Assembly (NCBI RefSeq): GCF_040655735.1
Contig: NZ_JBFAKK010000019.1
Coordinates: 45,219 to 109,218, forward strand
Direction of reading: 5' to 3'
Source: Phytomonospora sp040655735
GTDB lineage: Bacteria > Actinomycetota > Actinomycetes > Mycobacteriales > Micromonosporaceae
DNA length: 64,000 bases
Shown: positions 51,427-61,509 of the stretch, one piece after another
Numbering within the stretch: the first letter of the stretch is position 1
How the letters are laid out: every line of letters starts with the position of its first letter
Position numbers and translations under genes: made by a program
The notes under the pieces: model-generated
Told to the model about the DNA's origin: nothing
Database searches by the model: none
Seen by the model: the letters and a program-made list of their open reading frames with translations, nothing else

Positions 51427-51924
51427 ATGCCCCGCTTAGCCAAACGCGCCGCCACCGTTCTCGTCGGTGCCGTCGCCGCACTCCTCCTCGCCATGGCCTC
51501 CCCGGCACAGGCCGCCACCTTCCTCACCCACGCCCAGGCGACCTCGCAGCTCAGCGCGTCGGGGATCTCCTGGTCGTCCAGCGGCGGTTGCAGCGACCGC
51601 AACAACCCGACCTGTACGTCGTTCACGAACGTCCGCCAGGTCACCATCTCCGGTATCAGGACGCTGCGCTCGTCCAGCGGTTGCGCGATCAACGTGACCG
51701 GCGGGACCGAGACCGGCCACTCCGGCGGCACCTACAGCCACTGGAACGGCTACAAGCTCGACATCAGCAAGTACGCGTGCGTCGGCAACTACATCAAGGC
51801 GCACTTCACCTACGTCGGCTACATCTCCGGCTGGGGCTACCAGTACCGCTCGGGTGCCGGGAACCTCTACACCGACGAGGGCAACCACTGGGACATCCTG
51901 TTCTACAACTGCGGCGGCTGCTAG
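51427..51924 (+). CDS. Secreted M15-like zinc peptidase (DD-peptidase fold)
   Basis: 165 residues. A signal peptide ends near PAQA-A (29/30). The zinc ligands of the M15/hedgehog fold are visible: His105 and Asp112 in SHWNGYKLD (SxHxxGxAxD-like) and His154 in EGNHWDILF. Six cysteines, including CSDRNNPTC and NCGGC, probably form disulphides outside the cell. It may cut cell-wall cross-links; the Ala of the motif is Lys here, so specificity is uncertain. GGGAG seven bases before the ATG supports the start. Confidence 0.75.
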   Translation: MPRLAKRAATVLVGAVAALLLAMASPAQAATFLTHAQATSQLSASGISWSSSGGCSDRNNPTCTSFTNVRQVTISGIRTLRSSSGCAINVTGGTETGHSGGTYSHWNGYKLDISKYACVGNYIKAHFTYVGYISGWGYQYRSGAGNLYTDEGNHWDILFYNCGGC

Positions 51925-51931
51925 CCGGCGC

Positions 51932-52822
51932 TCACGGGCGCGCGTACGACACCGTGCGCGCGCCCGGCACGAAGCCGATCGCGCGGTAGAGCTTCCGCGG
52001 GATCGGGTAGCCGTCGTCGCCGCGCGGGCATACGCGGGCCGCGACCGCGCCGGCGTCGCGGAATGCCCTGAGCAAGGCCAGATTGCAGGCCCGCGACAGG
52101 CCCAGGCGGCGGTAGGCCGGCACGCAGCCGACCGGTTCGAGCAGGCCGGTCTTGTTGACCTCGTCGAACCAGCCGAGACTGGAGGCGACCATCTCCCCCT
52201 CCTCGGTCTCCACGACCCAGTCGAACTCCGGCCGATAGGGCCAGGCGCCCATGACCGCCGTGTAGGACTCCGTCGTCACCCGCGACGGCGCCAGGTCCGA
52301 CCAGCTGCCGCGATGCACCGCCGCCCTCGCCGCGGCCTCGTCGCGCTCGACGTGGCGCAGCCGAAAGCCCTGCGGCAGAACGGGTTCGGCGATGTCGGCC
52401 AGGTCGTGGAAGTGGTGCGTGAAGTAGGGCGCGCCGGGGACGCGGCGGTAGCCGGCTTCCTCGATCGCGGCGAGCTGGTGGGTCTCGGTCTCCAGCGCCG
52501 CGACGGTCCGCTCGCCGTCGCCGGCGGTCTCGTGGGCCCACGCCATGACCTCGGCGGACAGGTGCGGGCGGGCCGGGTCGACGAGGAAGTCGAGATGGCC
52601 GGGCAGGGTCAGCCAGCCGAAGGCGACGACCTCGCCGCCGGCCTCCCACACCCGGATCCGGCGGCCGGCGGCCGCGTCCGGCCGCGAGTGGTACGACCAG
52701 CCCAGATCGCCGACGTGCCAGCGGTGCCCGTCGCCGAGGCGCTGGACGAGGGACTGCATCGCACGGTTCTCCGAAGTTGTCGCACGGTTCTGAGAGGTCG
52801 ACGCACGGTACTCAGAGGTCAT
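51932..52822 (-). CDS. GNAT family N-acetyltransferase, two-domain type
   Basis: 296 residues. An N-terminal degenerate GNAT-like half (about 25-140) and a C-terminal GNAT half (about 150-290) with VPAYRRLGLSRACNLALLRAFRDAGA as the acetyl-CoA motif. Substrate unknown. The first 20 residues are a sevenfold-spaced repeat (EYRASTSQNRATTSENRA) encoded by three 21-base tandem repeats. The ATG at 52822 overlaps the upstream phosphoesterase stop by 4 bases, which favours this start over the ATG after the repeats (52759). Confidence 0.85.
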   Translation of the reverse strand: MTSEYRASTSQNRATTSENRAMQSLVQRLGDGHRWHVGDLGWSYHSRPDAAAGRRIRVWEAGGEVVAFGWLTLPGHLDFLVDPARPHLSAEVMAWAHETAGDGERTVAALETETHQLAAIEEAGYRRVPGAPYFTHHFHDLADIAEPVLPQGFRLRHVERDEAAARAAVHRGSWSDLAPSRVTTESYTAVMGAWPYRPEFDWVVETEEGEMVASSLGWFDEVNKTGLLEPVGCVPAYRRLGLSRACNLALLRAFRDAGAVAARVCPRGDDGYPIPRKLYRAIGFVPGARTVSYARP

Positions 52823-53592
52823 CGCACCATCTTCGCCGCGCCCGCCGAACGCGGCAAGCCGGTTCGGGCGGGCTCACCGGCGGTGACCGTGTGCGTGATC
52901 CACGCGCCCTCGACCTCGTCGTGCAGAAGGAATCCGGCGGGCTCGGCGACGTACCGGCCGCCCCGGCGCGGCAGCTCGCTCTGCCGGAAGGTGCTCGGCG
53001 CGACCGCCAGCGTCGTGCCCGCGAAGGGCGCGGTGATCGCCCGGTGGACGTGGCCGCACAGCACCCGCGCGACCTGCGGGTGGCGCGCGACGACCTCGGC
53101 GAGCGCGGGCCCGTCGGCCAGGCGCATGCCGTCGAGGACGGGCAGGCCGACGGCGATGGGCGGGTGGTGGACGGCGACGAAGGCGGGTCTGCCGGGCCGG
53201 CGCGTGAGCGCGGCGTCGAGCCAGGCGAGCTGTTCGTCGCCGAGCAGCCCGCCGGGTGCGCCGGGAACGGTCGAGTCGAGGACCACGAGGGTCGCGGCGG
53301 GATGGTCGGCGACGTATCGGGTGGCGTCCATGCCGAAGGCGGCGGCGAGGGCGGCCGGGTCGTCGTGGTTGCCGGCGACGAGGTGCGGGAGCGGCGCGAA
53401 GCCGTCGAGGATCTCGCGCAGGGCGGCGTACTCCTCGGCGCGGCCGTGCTCGACGAGGTCGCCGGTGATGACGACGAGCGCGGGGTCGAGCGCGCGTGCC
53501 CGGTCGAGCGCCGCGCGCAGGCGGGCGGTGGGCTCGGCGGCGAGCGGGCCGGTCGTCACGTGCGGGTCGCTGAGGTGGGCGATCGAGGCCAT
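52819..53592 (-). CDS. Metallophosphoesterase (cyclic-nucleotide phosphodiesterase-like)
   Basis: 257 residues of the calcineurin-like superfamily. The metal-binding motifs appear in order: LSDPHV (Asp-x-His), VITGDLVEHG, AGNHDD, VHHPP and GHVHRA. Close in layout to GpdQ/CpdA-type phosphodiesterases. Substrate unknown. CAGGAT 6 bases before the ATG indicates a leaderless transcript. Its stop overlaps the GNAT start, so both form one operon. Confidence 0.92.
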   Translation of the reverse strand: MASIAHLSDPHVTTGPLAAEPTARLRAALDRARALDPALVVITGDLVEHGRAEEYAALREILDGFAPLPHLVAGNHDDPAALAAAFGMDATRYVADHPAATLVVLDSTVPGAPGGLLGDEQLAWLDAALTRRPGRPAFVAVHHPPIAVGLPVLDGMRLADGPALAEVVARHPQVARVLCGHVHRAITAPFAGTTLAVAPSTFRQSELPRRGGRYVAEPAGFLLHDEVEGAWITHTVTAGEPARTGLPRSAGAAKMVR

Positions 53593-53663
53593 GGGGCGAT
53601 CCTGCCGGGCCGAACCGCCCGGTTCATGGCGATCGGGTGAACGCGGAAAGTTCGGTCCGGGAC

Positions 53664-53707
53664 TTGACATCTCCGCCGGACGCGCTATGTTTAACGTATC
53701 GGTTAAT
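53664..53707 (+). promoter_or_regulatory. Promoter and operator of the ArsR-SRPBCC operon
   Basis: TTGACA (53664-53669), 16 bases, TATGTT (53686-53691). The inverted repeat TTAAC-GTATCG-GTTAA (53691-53706) covers the expected start of transcription, where an ArsR repressor would block initiation. Confidence 0.65.
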
Positions 53708-53727
53708 TAAAGAGTGAGTTGAATACA

Positions 53728-54078
53728 ATGGCCACCGACCGGCTCAGCATCATCTTCGCCGCACTGGCCGACCCGACCCGCCGGGCGATCCTCGCCCGGC
53801 TCGCCGAGGGGGACGCCACCGTCACCGACCTGGCCGAACCGTTCCCGATCAGCCTCCCGGCGGTCTCCCGGCACCTCAAGGTCCTGGAGCACGCCGGCCT
53901 CATCGGCCGCGGCCGCTCGGCTCAATGGCGGACCAGCCACCTGCGGGGCGAGGCGCTGCGGGAGGCGGCCGGCTGGATGGAGACCTATCGCGAGTTCTGG
54001 GACGCGCGGCTCGGTCTCCTGGACGATCACCTCAGGCGCCTTATCGAGGCGCCCCCCACGAAAGGAAGCACATCATGA
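53728..54078 (+). CDS. ArsR family transcriptional regulator
   Basis: 116 residues. The winged helix has LADPTRRAILARLAEGDATVTDLAEPFPISLPAVSRHLKVLEHAGLI, typical of ArsR proteins paired with AHSA1-type genes; no metal-binding cysteines, so it is not an arsenic sensor. ATG preferred over a TTG three codons earlier. The stop overlaps the start of the SRPBCC gene (ATGA). It probably represses its own operon. Confidence 0.93.
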   Translation: MATDRLSIIFAALADPTRRAILARLAEGDATVTDLAEPFPISLPAVSRHLKVLEHAGLIGRGRSAQWRTSHLRGEALREAAGWMETYREFWDARLGLLDDHLRRLIEAPPTKGSTS

Positions 54079-54509
54079 GCACCGACACCGAGACCATGGT
54101 CCTCACGCGCGTCTTCGCCGCCCCGCGCGAGCTCGTCTACCGCGCGTTCACCGACCCCGAGCAGATCGCCCAGTGGTTCGGGCCGGTCGGGTGGAGCGTG
54201 CCGCGCGACACCATCTCCGTCGCCCCGCACGCCGGCGGCGGGTACAAGATGACGATGGTCAGCGACGAGGACCCGTCGATGGCCTCGCCGATCGACTCGA
54301 CCTTCAGCGAGGTCGTGGAGAACGAGCTGATGATCGGCTCCGAGGTCTTCGAAGGCCGGGCCCTCACCATGAAGGTCGAGTTCGCCGACGCCGACGGCGG
54401 CACGCGCATCACCATCACGCAGGGTCCGTTCAGCCGGGAGATGGCGGAGATGACCCGCGAGGGCTGGGAGAGCTCCTTCACCAAGCTCGACGCGCTGCTC
54501 AAGGCATAA
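54075..54509 (+). CDS. SRPBCC (AHSA1-like) domain protein
   Basis: 144 residues, one START/Bet v1-like domain: VFAAPRELVYRAFTDPEQIAQWFGP, EFADADGGTRITITQG and GWESSFTKLDALL. Members bind hydrophobic ligands; the precise role of the ArsR-linked bacterial group is not settled. Overlaps arsR by 4 bases with its own AAGGAAG, and is followed by a terminator. Confidence 0.92.
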   Translation: MSTDTETMVLTRVFAAPRELVYRAFTDPEQIAQWFGPVGWSVPRDTISVAPHAGGGYKMTMVSDEDPSMASPIDSTFSEVVENELMIGSEVFEGRALTMKVEFADADGGTRITITQGPFSREMAEMTREGWESSFTKLDALLKA

Positions 54510-54520
54510 GGAAACGCCGA

Positions 54521-54546
54521 AACGGCCGGCCCGATGGCCGGCCGTT
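54521..54546 (+). terminator. Terminator of the ArsR-SRPBCC operon
   Basis: Perfect 11-bp stem AACGGCCGGCC/GGCCGGCCGTT with a CGAT loop, 11 bases after the SRPBCC stop. Confidence 0.8.
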
Positions 54547-54750
54547 CGCGTGCGTCGGACGGTTCAGGACCGCGCCGAAGCGTCTTCCGCGTCCAGCCCT
54601 GCGTGTCGACCGGGCCGTTCGGGCAGTGGGCGAAGTCGACGACACCGCCGTGTTGAAGCGGGCTCGGCGAGCGGCCCGCGGCTCACGAGAAGACCACGAC
54701 ACACCGCCGCAAATGATCACCGACCTGTCCACAACGGGCACAATCGGGCG

Positions 54751-54960
54751 ATGTCCACCGATCCCGCCGAACGCAGCCGACGCCGCCGCAGCCGCTACCT
54801 CGCCGCCCCGCCCAAACCGCGGGCCGCCGACGACGCCGTCACCGACACACCGCTGACCTACGACCCGGCGAGCATGCGGGCACGGATGCGCGCGGCCCTC
54901 GACCGGCGCGGGCGCCGCGCCGAAGCGGAACCGTCGGAGGACGCGTCAGACACGGCCTAG
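54751..54960 (+). CDS. Small basic hypothetical protein
   Basis: 69 residues, rich in Arg, Ala and Pro (RSRRRRSRYLAAPPKPRAADD), probably disordered at the N-terminus, with a short helix DPASMRARMRAALDRRGRR. CACAAT stands 6 bases before the ATG, a leaderless arrangement that supports it. It converges on the alpha/beta hydrolase gene. No family recognised. Confidence 0.55.
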   Translation: MSTDPAERSRRRRSRYLAAPPKPRAADDAVTDTPLTYDPASMRARMRAALDRRGRRAEAEPSEDASDTA

Positions 54961-54971
54961 GCGATTGGACC

Positions 54972-55700
54972 CTAGGCGAACAGCCCGTCGAGTTCGGCGA
55001 GCACGGCCGGCCACACCGCCGACTCGGGGTCGATCAGGTCGTAGTGGTCGGCGCCGGGCAGCTCGACCAGCTTCGCGCCGGTCCGGGCGGTGAACTGGTA
55101 CGACTGCCCGAGCGGAACCTGCTCGTCGGCGTCGCCGTGCACGAGCACGGCCGGCGCGGTGTACGGCAGGCCCATCGGGTCGGCGGCGGCGTAGCGCTCG
55201 GGTTGCTCCTCGGGCGAGCCGCCGAGCAGGTCGGCAACGGCGCCCCCGTCGAGGTCCTCGGCGTGCGCGGCGGCCAGGTCGGCGACCGGCGCCAGCGCCA
55301 GCACCCCCGCGACACCGGAGCGCCCGGAGGCGGCCCACAGCGCCAGATGCCCGCCCGCCGAGTGGCCGGCCAGGACCATCGGCAGCTCCCCCGCTCCGGA
55401 CAGGCCCGGTGCGGCCGCGACGGCCGCGGCGACGTCCTCGAAGGTCGAAGGCCAGCCGAGGACACCCGGCGAGGTCCGCCGGTACTCGATCGCCGCGACG
55501 GTGTACCCGCGCCCGGCGAGGTCGTCACACAGCGGCCGGACGTGCGAGCGGTCGTACTCGGCGCGCCAGAAACCACCGTGCGCGAACACGACCAGACCGC
55601 GACTCCCGCCGCGCCAGAACTCCACGACCTGCTCACCGAGCGGCCCGTAGTGGACCACCTCGCCGCCGGGCGCGGCCCGGCCGAGCACGTCACGGGACAC
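54972..55700 (-). CDS. Alpha/beta hydrolase (esterase/lipase type)
   Basis: 242 residues. HGG oxyanion motif in VVFAHGGFWRAEYDRSH, nucleophile in LAGHSAGGHLALW (GHSAGG), acid in VLVHGDADEQVPLGQS and His in PGADHYDLIDP, the arrangement of arylformamidase/carboxylesterase-like enzymes. The GTG has AAGGGAG upstream and overlaps the end of the glycosyltransferase gene by 11 bases, so it is coupled to it and may deacylate a glycan or glycolipid. Confidence 0.9.
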   Translation of the reverse strand: MSRDVLGRAAPGGEVVHYGPLGEQVVEFWRGGSRGLVVFAHGGFWRAEYDRSHVRPLCDDLAGRGYTVAAIEYRRTSPGVLGWPSTFEDVAAAVAAAPGLSGAGELPMVLAGHSAGGHLALWAASGRSGVAGVLALAPVADLAAAHAEDLDGGAVADLLGGSPEEQPERYAAADPMGLPYTAPAVLVHGDADEQVPLGQSYQFTARTGAKLVELPGADHYDLIDPESAVWPAVLAELDGLFA

Positions 55701-56865
55701 GCGACACTCCCTTGTAGATCTCGATCAACTGCCCGGTGACGACCTCGGGCGCGAAAGTCGACTCGTAGCGGGCGCGCGCGACCCCCGACAGCGACTGCGC
55801 CTCCTCGGACGCCTGCCGCAGCCCGGCGGCGAGACCGTCGACGGACGGCTCGACGACCCAGCCCGCCGTCTGCCCCGGCTCGCCGTGACCGAGCAGGAAG
55901 GGCATCCCGCCGAGATTGGTCGCCAGCACCGGCCGCGCGTTGGCCAGCGCCTCGATCGCCACGGTCGGCAGGATGTCGTCCCACATCGACGGCAGCAGCA
56001 GCGCCGAGGCGGCGCGCACGGCGGCGTCGACGTGCTCGCGCGGCTGCCGCCCCAGGTAGTTGATGTCGGCGCGCAGCGTCGCCGCCTGCTCGACCATCGC
56101 CCGCAGCGGGCCGTCGCCGACCAGCGTCAGACCGCCCAAAGACCCGACGGGATAACGGTTCCAGGCCTCCAGCAACTGCTCGATGCCCTTCTCCGACGAC
56201 AGCCGCCCGACGTAGACGAAGCCGTCACCGGTCGGCGTCGGCGGCCCCGGATCGGGCGAGGAGTTCGGTTTGACCACGATGCGTTCGGGCGCGACTCCGA
56301 AGCGGACCAGGTAGTCGGCCATCCAGGGCGTCAGGGCCACGAAACGGTCCACACTTCGCCACGTCCCCTTGTGCACCGCAAGGGAAGTGGCCATGATGGC
56401 GCTCTGCGCACGCGAACCCCGGTAGCAGCCGTGCACGACGCCCGGCAGGTCGAAACGCTTGCCGGCGCAGTCGTGGCAGATCCGCCCGTCCCGGAAGAAA
56501 AGGCCGTTGAGACACTCGTGGCGTACATTGTGGATCGTTTGGACGACCGGGACACCGTGCCGGTGGGCGGTGTTCACCACCGCCGGCGACAGGAACGGGT
56601 AGACGTTGTGCACGTGCAGGACATCGGGCCGCTCGGCGCGCAGCAGGGCCGAGAGCTCCTTTTGGGCCCGCGCCGCGTAGATCGGCGACACCGCCAGCGC
56701 CAGCTTGCCCACAGTGGACAGGTCGGCGATCTCGTCCGAGGAGCGCAGGAACGGCAGCACCGTCAGCCCCGCCCCCCGCAACTGGCCGATCTCGGCGTCC
56801 ACCACCGTGTTCTCACCCGAGGGCTGGGCAGAGACATAGCGGTTGTGCGCGATGACAACTTTCAT
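55690..56865 (-). CDS. Glycosyltransferase family 4 (GT-B)
   Basis: 391 residues. An N-terminal Glyco_transf_4-like domain (about 10-175, DVLHVHNVYPFLSPAVV) is followed by the GT1-type C-terminal domain with FVYVGRLSSEKGIEQLLEAW, GDGPLRAM and PSMWDDILPTVAIEALANARPV, the ExxxxxE sugar-nucleotide motif. A CHDCAGKRF cysteine pair is typical of some capsule-type transferases. Divergent from the sugar transferase gene, so together they probably build a surface polysaccharide. ATG at 56865 chosen; 56883 is possible. Confidence 0.92.
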   Translation of the reverse strand: MKVVIAHNRYVSAQPSGENTVVDAEIGQLRGAGLTVLPFLRSSDEIADLSTVGKLALAVSPIYAARAQKELSALLRAERPDVLHVHNVYPFLSPAVVNTAHRHGVPVVQTIHNVRHECLNGLFFRDGRICHDCAGKRFDLPGVVHGCYRGSRAQSAIMATSLAVHKGTWRSVDRFVALTPWMADYLVRFGVAPERIVVKPNSSPDPGPPTPTGDGFVYVGRLSSEKGIEQLLEAWNRYPVGSLGGLTLVGDGPLRAMVEQAATLRADINYLGRQPREHVDAAVRAASALLLPSMWDDILPTVAIEALANARPVLATNLGGMPFLLGHGEPGQTAGWVVEPSVDGLAAGLRQASEEAQSLSGVARARYESTFAPEVVTGQLIEIYKGVSRVP

Positions 56866-57075
56866 GAGGACGCCCACGTTCATCTGACGGTGACCAGGAC
56901 ACGTCACCCTAACCCCTGCGCCCAGGAGCGCCGCGACGGCCGCGAACGAGCCGAAACGGGAGATACCCGCCCCAGGCGGCACCGGCCATACCGGCGAGGT
57001 GCCCCTTGCCAGGGGACCGTTGCGTGGCAGACTGTCTTGCGGCCACCGCAGGGCATTCACGCGGAGGGATGAGAA

Positions 57076-58638
57076 TTGACGACCAGCCTCCAGCGTCCGC
57101 TTCACGGGGGCGAGCGAACCGGGAACGCAGGTGACGTGAAAGTCGAAGAGCCGACGACGAGCGGCGTTCCGCGTTCCGCGTGGCAGCGCACGGTCCGCGC
57201 CGCCACCTGGCACCGGACCTACGCCGCCGCCCTCTTCGGCATCGACGCGCTGGCCGCGCTCGCCGCGAGCATGACGGCCGTGGTCACCACCGGGACGGCC
57301 GCCACCGGCTTCGACGAGTACGACTGGGGCGGCGGCGTTCTGCAGGTGCAGATCGACTCGCTGTTCTACGCGATCGCCTACGGCCTGCTCCCGCTCACCT
57401 GGATCATCACCCTGTGGGGCAACGGCTGCTACGACCGCCGCTACCTCGGCGTGGGCACCGACGAGTTCAAGCGCGTCGTGCGGGCCTCGCTGGTCGTGGT
57501 GTCGATCGTCTCCTTCACGGCCCTGCTGTTCAAGACCGACCTGTCGCGTCTGGCCGTCGCGATCGCACTGTCCTCGGCACTGATGTACCTGGTCATCGGC
57601 CGTTTCTTCGCCCGCCGGGTGCTCCAGTCGCTGCGCCGCCACAAGCAGGCCGTGCACCACCTCCTCCTCGTCGGGACCCTGCACGAGGCCCTGGAGGTCA
57701 ACACCGCCGTCTCGCGCGTCCCGCAGGCCGGTTTCCTCCCCATCGGGGTGTATCTGACCGAGGGCGCGGCCTCCGCGCGCGGCATCGAAACGCCCGTACC
57801 GGTCTATTCGGGCACCGACCTGGTGGCCCTCGCCGAGACGCTGGGCGCCGACACCATCGCCGTGTGCGGTTCTGCCTCCGCCGAGCGCGGCGGCCTGCGC
57901 CGCCTCGCCTGGCAGCTGGAGGGCACCGGCATCGACCTGGTCGTGGCCCCGCAGCTGACCGACATCGCCGGCCCGCGCGTGCACATCCGCCCCGTCGAGG
58001 GCGTGCCACTGCTGCACGTCGAGGAACCGACCCTGTCGGGCATCGGCTGGGTCATCAAGAACCTCCTCGACAAGATGTCGGCGGCCATCGGCCTGCTGGT
58101 CCTGCTGCCGCTGTTCATCGTCATCGCGATCGCGATCAAGTCGAAGGACTCCGGGCCGGTCTTCTTCCGCCAGCCCCGCGTGGGCATGGAGGGCAAGACC
58201 TTCCGCTGCTGGAAGTTCCGGACCATGTACGTCGACGCCGAGGAGCGGCTGGCGACGCTGATGGACCAGAACGAGTCCGACGGCCTGCTGTTCAAGATGA
58301 AGGACGACCCGCGCATCACGCCCGCCGGGCGCTTCCTGCGCCGGACGTCCCTCGACGAGCTGCCGCAGCTGATCAACGTCCTGCGCGGCGAGATGTCGCT
58401 GGTCGGCCCGCGCCCGCTGGTCGCCGAGAACGGCGACTTCCTCGGCGACGTGCGCCGCCGCCTGCTGGTCCGGCCGGGCATCACCGGCCTGTGGCAAGTC
58501 TCGGGCCGCTCCGACCTCTCGTGGGACGACGCGGTGCGCCTCGACCTCTACTACGTCGACAACTGGTCGCTGACCACCGACCTGCAGATCCTCTTCCGGA
58601 CCGTGCTGGTCGTGCTCCAGCGCAAGGGCGCCTACTAG
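57076..58638 (+). CDS. Polyprenyl-phosphate hexose-1-phosphate transferase (WbaP/CpsE-like)
   Basis: 520 residues, TTG start with GGAGG eight bases upstream. Four to five N-terminal membrane helices, a CoA-binding-like domain, and from about residue 325 the bacterial sugar transferase domain: IGLLVLLPLFIVIAIAIKSK helix, FFRQPRVGMEGKTF, WKFRTMY, LDELPQLINVLRGEMSLVGP and RPGITGLWQVSGRS. It transfers a sugar phosphate to undecaprenyl phosphate, the first step of exopolysaccharide or capsule repeat-unit assembly. The divergent GT4 gene likely adds the next sugar. Confidence 0.95.
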   Translation: MTTSLQRPLHGGERTGNAGDVKVEEPTTSGVPRSAWQRTVRAATWHRTYAAALFGIDALAALAASMTAVVTTGTAATGFDEYDWGGGVLQVQIDSLFYAIAYGLLPLTWIITLWGNGCYDRRYLGVGTDEFKRVVRASLVVVSIVSFTALLFKTDLSRLAVAIALSSALMYLVIGRFFARRVLQSLRRHKQAVHHLLLVGTLHEALEVNTAVSRVPQAGFLPIGVYLTEGAASARGIETPVPVYSGTDLVALAETLGADTIAVCGSASAERGGLRRLAWQLEGTGIDLVVAPQLTDIAGPRVHIRPVEGVPLLHVEEPTLSGIGWVIKNLLDKMSAAIGLLVLLPLFIVIAIAIKSKDSGPVFFRQPRVGMEGKTFRCWKFRTMYVDAEERLATLMDQNESDGLLFKMKDDPRITPAGRFLRRTSLDELPQLINVLRGEMSLVGPRPLVAENGDFLGDVRRRLLVRPGITGLWQVSGRSDLSWDDAVRLDLYYVDNWSLTTDLQILFRTVLVVLQRKGAY

Positions 58639-58675
58639 GGCGTGACCTGGTGATCTTGTGGGTGCGAGGCGCGTC

Positions 58676-58719
58676 GCAGCCCCGCAGCCCCTCAGCCCCT
58701 CAGCCCCTCAGCCCCGCAG
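58676..58719 (+). repeat. 8-base tandem repeats
   Basis: Five to six copies of CAGCCCCT/CAGCCCCG between the sugar transferase stop and the convergent ABC-F gene. Non-coding, probably slippage-derived. Confidence 0.75.
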
Positions 58720-58722
58720 TGA

Positions 58723-60396
<1,674 letters not shown>

Positions 60397-60664
60397 GGAG
60401 GATCCATTCGAGGCGTGCGGGCGGCAGGGCGCTGCGGCCCGCGGGGACATGGAAAAGGGGACGACTGCCCGACGGCGATGCCCGCTGGCACCCGCCGGTC
60501 GGCGATCACTTCCGGGTATCACCCGGAGATGTCGTCGTCTCCCTGCATGTCCCGACTCCTCGATGGGCGGCTAAATGGAATGGACGACCGAATGGACGAC
60601 CAGGAGGTCGGTCCCCCCCTGACGTCGGTCCCCCCTGACGTCGGTCCCACCCTAACAAGGACGC
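60397..60664. other. Leader region of the ABC-F gene with direct repeats
   Basis: About 270 bases between the TetR stop and the ABC-F start, both minus strand. Two CTGACGTCGGTCCC repeats at about 60617-60652. An in-frame ATG upstream of the ABC-F start (MSPRAAAPCRP) may be a leader reading. ABC-F genes often have regulatory leaders; no clear attenuator stem was found. Confidence 0.4.
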
Positions 60665-61393
60665 TCAGATCCCATGGCGGGCCGCGATCCCGTCGAGCAG
60701 CGCGTCGAGCCCGTACTCGAACTCCCAGGTCCGGTCGTCCTTGCGTTTTGCCTTGTAGGCCCAGTCGCGCGTGTGCGGGTAGGAGCCGGTCTCGACCACG
60801 TACGTCATCGACGGCGCCAGCGCGGTGCGCAGGTCGTCGCCGTGGGTCCAACCCTCGCCGGTCATGAACTCGGCGAGGGCGATCTCGTGGCTGACGGCGC
60901 CGCGCACATAGGAGTTCATGGCCCGCACGGCGGCCATCTTCTCGTCGGCGTCGAGGGGGAGGCCGGCGAAGCAGGAGAGGCCGTACTCGAAGAGGGCGCT
61001 GCGGCTGGGGCTGGGGGCGATGACCGCGACGGGGGGGAGGTCGGCGATCCACGGGTGGCGCAGGACGAGCTCGCGGGTGAGGACGGCGAGGGCGTGAACG
61101 GACTCGCGCCAAGGGCCGGAGGCAGGCGGTTCGAGTTCGGCGTAGACGCGGTCGCCGATGAGCTGGAGAAGTTCGTCCTTGTTCTTGACGTAGCGGTAAG
61201 CGGCCATCGGCGCGACGTCCATAGCGGTGGCGAGGCGGCGCATGGTGACCGCGCCGAGGCCTTCGGCGTCGGCGAGCGCGATCGCGGTCTTGGCGATCTT
61301 GCCGGTGGAGAGGGAGTTCCGGACCGGGGTCACGCGGTCGAGGTCGAAGCGCTCCCAGAGCGAGATCTCGGCTTCTTTGTCCTGCTTGGCCAC
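60665..61393 (-). CDS. TetR family regulator (TetR_C-type)
   Basis: 242 residues. After a charged N-terminus, the helix-turn-helix reads VTMRRLATAMDVAPMAAYRYVKNKDELL; the C-terminal half (LTRELVLRHPWIADLPP, EYGLDALLDGIAAR) resembles the TetR_C ligand-binding group. GGAGG precedes the GTG. Divergent from the FMN reductase and MFS genes, with three matching 11-base half-sites between, so it most likely represses them and itself. Confidence 0.92.
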   Translation of the reverse strand: MAKQDKEAEISLWERFDLDRVTPVRNSLSTGKIAKTAIALADAEGLGAVTMRRLATAMDVAPMAAYRYVKNKDELLQLIGDRVYAELEPPASGPWRESVHALAVLTRELVLRHPWIADLPPVAVIAPSPSRSALFEYGLSCFAGLPLDADEKMAAVRAMNSYVRGAVSHEIALAEFMTGEGWTHGDDLRTALAPSMTYVVETGSYPHTRDWAYKAKRKDDRTWEFEYGLDALLDGIAARHGI

Positions 61394-61447
61394 GATTCGA
61401 GAGCCTCCTTGTATTCGTTAATCCTGTGTACAGCGTACCCGTAGTAG

Positions 61448-61498
61448 ACAACGTACACGGCGGTGTGTACGTTGTATCTCGACCGATACAACGTACAC
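61448..61498. promoter_or_regulatory. TetR operator cluster
   Basis: ACAACGTACAC (61448-61458) and its exact complement GTGTACGTTGT (61465-61475) form a perfect palindrome with a 6-base spacer. A third copy, ACAACGTACAC, is at 61488-61498, 11 bases before the FMN reductase start. TGTATC/GATACA pairs lie between. Confidence 0.8.
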
Positions 61499-61509
61499 AG
61501 GAGTCTCAA

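Noticed and set aside
55690..58497. Very long minus-strand frame running from the GT4 gene through the sugar transferase gene
   Set aside because: Only the 55690-56865 part is protein-like; the rest is the antisense of the sugar transferase.
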